Origin: Oscillospiraceae bacterium
Lineage (GTDB): Bacteria; Bacillota; Clostridia; Oscillospirales; Ruminococcaceae
Direction of reading: 5' to 3'
NCBI GenBank assembly: GCA_015067125.1
Contig: SVNB01000058.1
Location: forward strand, 1 to 11,118
DNA: 11,118 nucleotides
How positions within the stretch are numbered: position 1 is the stretch's first letter; each line of letters begins with the position of its first letter. This document shows positions 6,177 through 11,118 of the stretch, in pieces. The notes under the pieces were generated by a model. It saw nothing but the letters and a program-made list of their open reading frames with translations. It was not told the origin of the DNA and searched no databases. Both the position numbers and the translations under genes were made by a program.

Positions 6177-6475
6177 TCTTCATCTTCTTCCTTCATATCG
6201 CTGTCGTCTTCATCGTCCGGGTCTTCTTCTCCGTTAAGAATATAATAAACCCTTTTTGCACTGAAGAAGAATATAAGCAGCGGAAAAATCGCGTACATTC
6301 CGAACATGGGCCAAAGCTCTGCCCTGCTGCCTTCCGGAACAGAAACGTACATACCCGCTCCAAGCCAGATAAAGAACATAAACACAGCAAAGGATATTGC
6401 CGCCGTTATGATTATCTTTTTTGTTTTTTTGGAAAATTTTATTTTCTTCAGATCAGGAAGTTTTTCTTTTATCAT
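6173..6475 (-). CDS. Small two-helix membrane protein of unknown function, acidic tail
   Basis: I do not recognise this 100-residue protein. It has a basic N-terminus (residues 1-20, nine Lys), a first transmembrane helix at about 20-43, a short polar loop with VPEGSRAELWP, a second helix at about 57-73, and a strongly acidic tail (residues 83-100, nearly all Asp and Glu). The charge pattern suggests both termini lie in the cytoplasm. The coding nature is supported by ATGA overlaps at both ends (with plsY upstream and the GNAT gene downstream), by GGGAGA 8 bases before the ATG, and by codon use like its neighbours. It might be an accessory to the acyltransferase PlsY or the acetyltransferase, but that is only inference from position. 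Confidence 0.75.
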   Translation of the reverse strand: MIKEKLPDLKKIKFSKKTKKIIITAAISFAVFMFFIWLGAGMYVSVPEGSRAELWPMFGMYAIFPLLIFFFSAKRVYYILNGEEDPDDEDDSDMKEEDEE

Positions 6476-7128
6476 TTATTTTTTCTCCCAAAAGAAGGTT
6501 CTGTTCCGTTTCTTAACCTTGCGATGTTTTCTCTGTGGGCATAGAAAATCATTCCTGCCATCGCCGCCGCAAGCAGAGTATATGGAATCACTTCCGTAAA
6601 CATATTTTTGCCCTGCAGGGTAAGCACAACAAAATTAAGCACCGGATAAAGACAGGTTCCGCAAAGGCAAACCGCGGAAACAATTTTGATAATGAACACC
6701 ATGGGGATAATTCCCGCCGCAATGGTAACAAAAGCGATCCAGTTAAGCACAAACATAGCACCAAGGGCTGTGGCTATGCCTTTTCCTCCCTTGAACTTAA
6801 AATAAACGGGATAAATATGTCCTATTATTACAAAAAGCGCCGCAATATAGGCAACGTCGAACACAAGGCCTGCTTCTTTGCCAATGGCTCTTGCGATGAA
6901 AACCACCAAAGCGCCTTTGATGAAATCTCCCGCAAAGGTAAAAGCGGCAGCCCTTTTGCCAAAGGTGCGGAGCATATTTGTCATGCCGGCGTTTCCGCTT
7001 CCAAAATCGCGGATATCCTTCATCTTATGAAATTTTGAAATGATTATCGCCATATTGCAGCTGCCGATAAGATACGCTATTGCCGCAACAAAAACACAGG
7101 CGATAAGAACAGTATAAAACTCGTTCAA
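6472..7128 (-). CDS. plsY: Acyl-phosphate:glycerol-3-phosphate acyltransferase PlsY
   Basis: PlsY is an integral membrane enzyme that transfers an acyl group from acyl-phosphate to glycerol-3-phosphate, making lysophosphatidic acid as the first step of phospholipid synthesis. In the 218 residues the three family motifs are visible: motif 1 in IGSCNMAIIISKF and DIRDFGSGNAGMTNMLRTFGK (21-58), the glycine-rich motif 2 KFKGGKGIATALG (111-123), and motif 3 HRENIARLRNGTEPSFG near the C-terminus (198-214). The first motif reads GSCN where most members read GSIP, a mild deviation. Five hydrophobic segments are seen. The start is TTG at 7128, with GGAGGA 7 bases upstream. It lies 25 bases after der. 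The acyl-phosphate-making partner PlsX is not in this window. Confidence 0.95.
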   Translation of the reverse strand: MNEFYTVLIACVFVAAIAYLIGSCNMAIIISKFHKMKDIRDFGSGNAGMTNMLRTFGKRAAAFTFAGDFIKGALVVFIARAIGKEAGLVFDVAYIAALFVIIGHIYPVYFKFKGGKGIATALGAMFVLNWIAFVTIAAGIIPMVFIIKIVSAVCLCGTCLYPVLNFVVLTLQGKNMFTEVIPYTLLAAAMAGMIFYAHRENIARLRNGTEPSFGRKNK

Positions 7129-7153
7129 TTTATTATCCTCCGAAGGAAAAAAA

Positions 7154-8482
7154 TCAGCCTTTATCGTTTCCGCGTTCGCGGATAACCATTTTTATCGGCG
7201 TACCGGTAAGGCCAAAGGTTTCTCTTATCTGGTTTTCAAGATAACGCTGATAGGAGAAATGGAAAAGGTCGGAACGGTTGCAGAAAGTTACAAAAGTAGG
7301 CGGATTGGTTGAAGCCTGGGTCATATAATAAATTTTAAGGCGCTTGCCTTTATCGGACGGAGGCTGTACCTTTGCTGTTGCGTATGCAAGCATATCGTTA
7401 AGCATACCGGTGGAAATTCTTCTGCTGTTCTGCTGGTGTGTGGAAACGATAAGCTCGAAAAGCTTGTTGATTCTTTGGCCGGTTTTTGCGGAAATAAACA
7501 CAAACGGAGCATAGGACATAAAGCTGAAATCCGTCTGGAGCTTTTTGGTAAATTCGCTCATGGTGTTGTTATCCTTATCAACGGCATCCCATTTGTTTAT
7601 GGCTATAACGCAGGCTTTGCCCTGTTCGTGAGCATAACCGGCTACCTTGCTGTCCTGCTCGGTAAAGCCTTCGGTGGCGTCGATCATAATAACGCAGACG
7701 TCGCTGCGGTCAACTGCCATATAGGAACGCAGAACGCTGTATTTTTCCACGTTGTTATCCACTCTGCTTTTACGGCGGATACCCGCGGTATCTATAAGAA
7801 CAAATTTGCCGAATTCGTTTTCCACTTCGGTATCGGTGGCATCACGGGTGGTGCCGGCCATATCCGCAACAATTACCCTTTCTTCGCCCGCAACTTTGTT
7901 TACAAGGCTGCTTTTGCCGACGTTCGGTTTGCCGATGATGGCCACTTTTATTGTATCATCGTCATATTCGTCTTCTTTGTCGAAATCGATATATTTAAAA
8001 CATTCGTCAAGAAGGTCGCCGGTGCCGTTGCCGTGAACTGAAGAAACCGGGAACGGATCGCCAAGGCCAAGGTTATAGAACTCATAAAATTCTGGCGGCG
8101 GCGCACCGATTCTGTCGCATTTGTTTACGCAAAGAACAACTGGTTTTCCGCTTTTAAGAAGCATGGAAGCGATATCCGCATCGTTTGCGGTAACGCCGGA
8201 AGCAAGATCCGTTACAAGAATAATAACTTCCGCGCTTTCGATAGCGATATTTGCCTGCATTCTCATTTTGGAAAGAATGTTGTCATCGGTTTTCGGCTCT
8301 ATACCGCCGGTATCCACAAGCATAACGGTATGGTTAAGCCATTCGCATTCGCAATAGATTCTGTCCCTGGTAACGCCGGGAGTATCTTCGACTATTGCAA
8401 GGCGTTTGCCTGTAAGCTTATTGAAAAGAGTGGATTTGCCCACGTTCGGGCGCCCCACGATTGCAATAATAGGTTTTGCCAT
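7154..8482 (-). CDS. der: Ribosome biogenesis GTPase Der (EngA)
   Basis: Der is an essential GTPase with two tandem G domains that assists 50S subunit maturation. In 442 residues, domain 1 shows GRPNVGKS (10-17), DTGG (57-60) and NKCD (120-123). An acidic linker (about 165-176) leads to domain 2 with GKPNVGKS (184-191), DTAG (231-234) and NKWD (296-299). The KH-like C-terminal domain starts near 350 and ends with the usual GTPIKMVIRERGN. The ATG at 8482 is chosen because GGAGGA lies 7 bases before it; an in-frame TTG further up would start within that binding site. Length and domain order are normal. It lies between the DUF512 gene and plsY in a compact operon, an arrangement frequent in Clostridia. 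Confidence 0.98.
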   Translation of the reverse strand: MAKPIIAIVGRPNVGKSTLFNKLTGKRLAIVEDTPGVTRDRIYCECEWLNHTVMLVDTGGIEPKTDDNILSKMRMQANIAIESAEVIILVTDLASGVTANDADIASMLLKSGKPVVLCVNKCDRIGAPPPEFYEFYNLGLGDPFPVSSVHGNGTGDLLDECFKYIDFDKEDEYDDDTIKVAIIGKPNVGKSSLVNKVAGEERVIVADMAGTTRDATDTEVENEFGKFVLIDTAGIRRKSRVDNNVEKYSVLRSYMAVDRSDVCVIMIDATEGFTEQDSKVAGYAHEQGKACVIAINKWDAVDKDNNTMSEFTKKLQTDFSFMSYAPFVFISAKTGQRINKLFELIVSTHQQNSRRISTGMLNDMLAYATAKVQPPSDKGKRLKIYYMTQASTNPPTFVTFCNRSDLFHFSYQRYLENQIRETFGLTGTPIKMVIRERGNDKG

Positions 8483-8504
8483 TTTTATATCCTCCAAACG
8501 GTAT

Positions 8505-9839
8505 TTATCCGTAAATTACTTCGCATTCATCTTCCGCTTCTTCGCCAAGCATTGCGCAAAGAAGCTTGTATCCGTCGTTCGGAACCATTGTTACCGGAAC
8601 GCCCAGCTGCTGTTCCACCCACTGCGGAGTGGTATCGTCAATAAATTTATCGTGCTCATAACGCAGGGTGCTTTCGCAGATAAGCACCGCATCGCCGTTT
8701 TCCCTTTCTTTAAGCTGCTTTGCTATATCGCCGCCTGTAAGCAACCCGGTGACAGTTATAAGTTCACCGAAAAATTCATTTTCCATGGGAAGAACTTCGA
8801 TTTTAAGGCCCTTATAGCGGCTCTCTGCGGCATCTGCAAGTTCCTTAATGGTGGAAAACGCTGCTTTACCGGTGGGAATGGTCACGTGGCGGTCATATTC
8901 CCCTTCGGGGAAATATTCCAAAGCCTCGTAAAAATCGTGTTTAAGAAGGGCGCAAAGGCCAACGCCGTCTTCCAGCTGGGTAAAATCTCCGTAATATTCA
9001 TATTCCGGGAACGGAAGTTCCGCTTTGATAAAAAATTCATCTGCGGCATAGAAAACCGGTTCGCCGTATTTTTCCATACATTCCGCGCGGAATTCATCTA
9101 CGATTTTTATAACTTCGAGCGAACCTTCTTTATCAAAAGGTTTAAGCTTCGGAAGGTTCTGTCTGCATTTGGTAAGTCCTACCGGAACACAGACCGCACT
9201 TTCTACCGCAGGTCCGAGTTTCTCCACCTCGCGGAAGCTGTAACGCAGTTCTTCGCCATCGTTTATTCCCGGGCAAAGAACAAACTGCAAATGCAAGGTT
9301 ATGCCCGCATCCGCCATTTTTTTAAGATAATCCAAAGAATCCGCCGCGTGAGGATTTTTCATCATTTCCACCCTAAGCTTCGGATTCATCGTGTGAACAG
9401 AAACGTTGATTGGCGAAAGGCGCATTTTTATAATGCGGTCAATATCCTCTTCTTCAAGGTTTGTAAGGGTAACGTAATTTCCGAAAAGAAAACCAAGGCG
9501 GGAATCATCATCTTTAAAATAAAGGGTTTCCCTCATATTCGGCGGCATCTGGTCGATAAAGCAGAAGATGCATTTGTTTTTGCAGCAATGTTCCTTATCC
9601 ATCAGATAGGTTTCAAAATCAAGGCCAAGGTCCTCGTATTCCGGCTTTGAAACGGAAACGGTTCTTGTTTTTCCGTCCTTTAAAAGTTCGATATCAAGGT
9701 TCCTGTCCGTCATATAAAAGCGGTAATCCAGAACGTCCTTTATTGCATTTCCGTTGATTGAAACAAGGCTTTCTCCCTGTAAAATTCCCGCTTTTTCTGC
9801 CGGGCTGTTTTTTTCTATGGAAGAAATTACAACTGCCAA
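8505..9839 (-). CDS. DUF512 protein: PDZ domain plus radical-SAM-like iron-sulfur protein
   Basis: The 444-residue protein begins with a PDZ-like domain (about 1-65: ISSIEKNSPAEKAGILQGESLVSINGNAI). Next comes a radical-SAM cluster motif C86-x3-C90-x2-C93 in HCCKNKCIFCFIDQMP. A SAM-barrel-like section includes VSVHTMNPKLRVEMM and LHLQFVLCPGINDG. The C-terminal DUF512 region follows, with TGLLTGGDIA and, at the end, a conserved PNDGYKLL. The family is widespread in Clostridia and cyanobacteria; to my knowledge its reaction is unassigned. The start is TTG at 9839, with AGGAGGG 8 bases upstream and a sigma-A promoter just before. It is the first gene of the operon with der and plsY; that recurring neighbourhood suggests a link to ribosome or translation-factor modification, which is inference. 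Confidence 0.9.
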   Translation of the reverse strand: MAVVISSIEKNSPAEKAGILQGESLVSINGNAIKDVLDYRFYMTDRNLDIELLKDGKTRTVSVSKPEYEDLGLDFETYLMDKEHCCKNKCIFCFIDQMPPNMRETLYFKDDDSRLGFLFGNYVTLTNLEEEDIDRIIKMRLSPINVSVHTMNPKLRVEMMKNPHAADSLDYLKKMADAGITLHLQFVLCPGINDGEELRYSFREVEKLGPAVESAVCVPVGLTKCRQNLPKLKPFDKEGSLEVIKIVDEFRAECMEKYGEPVFYAADEFFIKAELPFPEYEYYGDFTQLEDGVGLCALLKHDFYEALEYFPEGEYDRHVTIPTGKAAFSTIKELADAAESRYKGLKIEVLPMENEFFGELITVTGLLTGGDIAKQLKERENGDAVLICESTLRYEHDKFIDDTTPQWVEQQLGVPVTMVPNDGYKLLCAMLGEEAEDECEVIYG

Positions 9840-9878
9840 GGTTTTCGCCCTCCTTTCGGAATAAAAAGTTTACATTAT

Positions 9879-9907
9879 ATTATAACAAATAAAGCTTGTT
9901 TTTTCCA
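9879..9907 (-). promoter_or_regulatory. Extended -10 sigma-A promoter of the DUF512-der-plsY operon
   Basis: On the minus strand a perfect TATAAT (9884-9879) is preceded by TGT (extended -10) and by TGGAAA (9907-9902) as a partial -35 box, 17 bases apart. A second TATAAT overlaps 5 bases downstream. The leader to the TTG start would be about 33 bases. Confidence 0.7.
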
Positions 9908-9931
9908 TAGTTTTATAAGGAAAAATAAAAA

Positions 9932-10414
9932 TCATTCTTTATAGAAAAAGTGTTTTACTCCTTCTTCAAGGTGCAAAAGCAGTTCTTTTGCGTTTTCCGG
10001 ATAAATCTCTATATCTCCGGTCTTTTCTACGGGCACCCAATGGAATTCCAGATCAAAGTTTTTTCCTTCCATGTGCTCTTTTGCCATAAACATTCCGTCT
10101 TTCGGAATATCCTCATCGGTAATTTCTATGGCGTAATAAAGGCAGATCTGATGGCACGGGCTTTCTCCCCAGGGAAAGAACGCTTCTGCCACCCATTTAA
10201 GTTCGCCGACGGCGATATTTGCGCCGATTTCTTCTTTATATTCGCGGATAAGCGTTTCTTCGTTGGTCTCGCCAAATTCCACGTGGCCGCCGGGAAAAGC
10301 GTAAAAATCCTCGTTTGTGGGTTTTTGCAAAAGAACCTTGCCGTTTTGCACAGCAATACCCGCAACACGGTATGAAAACACCCAGCCGTCTTTTCTGAAA
10401 AGTATATCGGACAT
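9932..10414 (-). CDS. NUDIX hydrolase
   Basis: This 160-residue protein should hydrolyse a nucleoside diphosphate linked to another group. The full NUDIX box is intact: G43-x5-E49-x7-R57-E58-Y-K-E61-E62-I-G64-A, with the metal-binding glutamates present. The start MSDILFRKDGWVFSYRVAGI, the FYAFPGGHVEFGET approach to the box, and the later ICLYYAIEI and FHWVPVEK strands resemble small NUDIX proteins of Clostridia; the substrate is unknown. ATG at 10414 is chosen because GAGGTG lies 6 bases ahead. The frame stays open upstream to 10549, but that part lies in a structured repeat-like element and reads as non-protein sequence. No promoter is visible between it and the rpmF terminator, so its expression may depend on read-through. 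The 9840-9931 gap downstream carries the promoter of the next operon and no terminator. Confidence 0.92.
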   Translation of the reverse strand: MSDILFRKDGWVFSYRVAGIAVQNGKVLLQKPTNEDFYAFPGGHVEFGETNEETLIREYKEEIGANIAVGELKWVAEAFFPWGESPCHQICLYYAIEITDEDIPKDGMFMAKEHMEGKNFDLEFHWVPVEKTGDIEIYPENAKELLLHLEEGVKHFFYKE

Positions 10415-10433
10415 GTAAAACACCTCTTTTTTT

Positions 10434-10570
10434 GCGGCGGGAGCAGGTGCTCTTAGTGCGAAGCACGAAGAAATACCCTTGGGGTACACCGCCCTACCGT
10501 AAACTTCAGTAAAAGAATCCCTCCACCGTGCCATACGGCAACGGTCCACCTCCCTTTAGACAAGGGAGGC
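10434..10570. repeat. Structured non-coding element, probably a dispersed repeat
   Basis: Two structured blocks sit side by side. At 10434-10495, GGCGG (10436-10440) pairs with CCGCC (10489-10493) and encloses three small hairpins: GAGCA/TGCTC (10441-10452), GTGC/GCAC (10456-10466) and TACCC/GGGTA (10474-10486). At 10511-10570, a bulged hairpin ACCGTGCC/GGCAACGGT (10525-10545) is followed by an 8-bp stem CCTCCCTT/AAGGGAGG (10549-10569). The second block, with its AAAGAATCCCTCC and CCTCCCTTTAGACAAGGGAGGC wording, resembles short dispersed repeats I recall from Oscillospiraceae genomes. Copy number cannot be seen in one window. No transposase or clear target duplication was found. Confidence 0.6.
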
Positions 10571-10581
10571 ATATTGGCAAC

Positions 10582-10609
10582 AAAAAAGAGAGGATCTTTC
10601 GACCCTCTC
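10582..10609 (-). terminator. Intrinsic terminator of yceD-rpmF
   Basis: On the minus strand GAGAGGGTC (10609-10601), a GAAA loop and GATCCTCTC (10596-10588) form a 9-bp stem with one mismatch, followed directly by TTTTTT. It begins 15 bases after the rpmF stop codon. Confidence 0.9.
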
Positions 10610-10623
10610 CTGTTTTGCAAAGA

Positions 10624-10809
10624 TTATGCTTCTTCGACTTTGATGATCTCTCTGCCTTTGTAGTATCCGCAGTTCTGGCATACTACGTGGGGAGTTTTGA
10701 GTTCACCGCACTGGGGGCATTTGCAGAATGCCGGGGCAGAAATCTTCCAAACATTGGAACGTCTTGTATTTTTTCTTGCTTTAGAAACCTTTCTCTTCGG
10801 TACCGCCAT
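10624..10809 (-). CDS. rpmF: 50S ribosomal protein L32, zinc-ribbon form
   Basis: L32 is a small basic protein of the large ribosomal subunit. The 61 residues begin with the diagnostic MAVPKRKVSKARKNTRRSN and carry a zinc ribbon with C31/C34 and C44/C47 (CPQCG and CQNCG), then GYYKGREI. ATG at 10809 is chosen over an in-frame GTG three codons earlier because GGAGGTG lies 6 bases ahead of it and MAVPKR is the invariant start. It follows yceD by 29 bases, the standard pairing. In many Firmicutes plsX comes next; here a terminator closes the unit instead. Confidence 0.98.
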   Translation of the reverse strand: MAVPKRKVSKARKNTRRSNVWKISAPAFCKCPQCGELKTPHVVCQNCGYYKGREIIKVEEA

Positions 10810-10838
10810 GTTGAGCACCTCCTTAACAGAATTAGTTC

Positions 10839-11118
10839 TTAGCTGTCGAGCAGCATTTTTAATTTTTCAAGGCGGGGATCGATCTGCTTTTGATTACAAT
10901 TGCAGGTCTTTTCGTTTAAATCCGATCCGCACACGGGACAGAGCCCTTTGCAGTCTTCGCGGCAAAGAAGCTGAAACGGAACTTCGAGCGTAACATCGGT
11001 CATAACAAGCTCGTCCATATCGATCATGCCCGTCGGCACAAGGATATAGTCGTCATTTTCATCACCGGATTCAAGCTCTCTGGCAAGCCAGTGTTCAAAT
11101 TCGTATTCTTCTTCTTTG
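10839..11118 (-). CDS. yceD: DUF177 / YceD family protein (5' end beyond window)
   Basis: Only the last 92 residues are inside the window; the frame is open to the right edge, so the start is missing. The diagnostic C-terminal block is present: LLCREDCKGLCPVCGSDLN with cysteines spaced C-x3-C-x3-C-x2-C, then TCNCNQ and the ending IDPRLEKLKMLL. The part before it (LVPTGMIDMDELVMTDVTLEVPF) also fits the family. The YceD family is linked to 23S rRNA accumulation or processing in plants and bacteria, and in most genomes the gene lies directly before rpmF, as here. The promoter of the pair lies outside the window. An internal GTG at 11039 is not the start, since coding sequence continues upstream. 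Confidence 0.93.
   Translation of the reverse strand, partial: KEEEYEFEHWLARELESGDENDDYILVPTGMIDMDELVMTDVTLEVPFQLLCREDCKGLCPVCGSDLNEKTCNCNQKQIDPRLEKLKMLLDS

Noticed and set aside
8483..8497. Five-codon longer Der beginning at TTG 8497
   Set aside because: The TTG overlaps the GGAGGA ribosome binding site used by the ATG at 8482, and MAKPIIAIVGRPNVGKS is the usual Der start.
8406..9650. Plus-strand open frame of 414 codons
   Set aside because: It lies opposite der and the DUF512 gene, has a Phe/Lys/Arg-rich composition and matches no family; the minus-strand genes explain the region.
10434..10495. Cloverleaf-like fold considered as a tRNA
   Set aside because: It is too short, with a 5-bp outer stem, no T-loop GTTCGA-type sequence and no anticodon arm of proper size.
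10415..10549. N-terminal extension of the NUDIX gene to an upstream start
   Set aside because: The extension reads through the structured repeat-like element, has no ribosome binding site, and a good GAGGTG-ATG pair exists at 10414.
1..11118. Search for a defence system, toxin-antitoxin pair, CRISPR array, transposase or phage genes
   Set aside because: Every substantial frame is accounted for by housekeeping or envelope/spore genes; no direct repeats with regular spacing or recombinase motifs were seen.

Overview
This is an ordinary chromosomal segment of a low-to-mid GC, Gram-positive anaerobe, most likely an endospore-forming Clostridia (Oscillospiraceae/Ruminococcaceae-like) member. The lineage is inferred from gene content and order: a site-2 protease-scpA-scpB-DUF2953-ytfJ-dacF-rluB run, a DUF512 radical-SAM gene beside der and plsY, and yceD-rpmF. 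Other hints are strong GGAGG-type ribosome binding sites, sigma-A promoters with near-perfect -10 boxes, and many TTG starts. YtfJ/GerW and DacF-type proteins point to sporulation ability but do not prove it.

Layout. (1) Bases 1-5117, all on the minus strand, form one long operon reading from 5117 towards 1: site-2 protease, scpA, scpB, DUF2953 protein (ytfI-like), ytfJ, D-Ala-D-Ala carboxypeptidase (dacF-like) and rluB, which runs off the left edge. A sigma-A promoter at 5158-5186 drives it. The genes combine chromosome condensation (ScpAB, partners of SMC), spore and cell-envelope functions, and 23S rRNA pseudouridylation. (2) rpmB (ribosomal protein L28), at 5370-5558 on the plus strand, is the only plus-strand gene. 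It has its own strong extended -10 promoter and faces three consecutive hairpins at 5584-5725 that separate it from the converging operon. (3) Bases 5727-9839, minus strand, are a second operon with a promoter at 9879-9907: DUF512 PDZ/radical-SAM protein, der (ribosome-assembly GTPase), plsY (acyl-phosphate glycerol-3-phosphate acyltransferase), a small two-helix membrane protein and a GNAT acetyltransferase. The last three are joined by 4-base ATGA overlaps. (4) Bases 9932-11118, minus strand: yceD (entering from the right edge) and rpmF (L32), closed by a clear terminator, then a structured non-coding element at about 10434-10570 that looks like a dispersed repeat, then a NUDIX hydrolase gene with no obvious promoter of its own.

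I see no mobile element with a transposase, no CRISPR array, no tRNA or rRNA, and no obviously new multi-gene system. Points worth a second look are: scpB, which has no ATG/GTG/TTG start ahead of its conserved N-terminus and appears to start at CTG (or carries a one-base homopolymer deletion); a perfect hairpin that buries the dacF Shine-Dalgarno sequence; the multibranched repeat-like element in front of the NUDIX gene; and the unusual density of TTG starts (four genes). No gene-free stretch exceeds 300 bases; the longest, 5118-5369, holds two divergent promoters.
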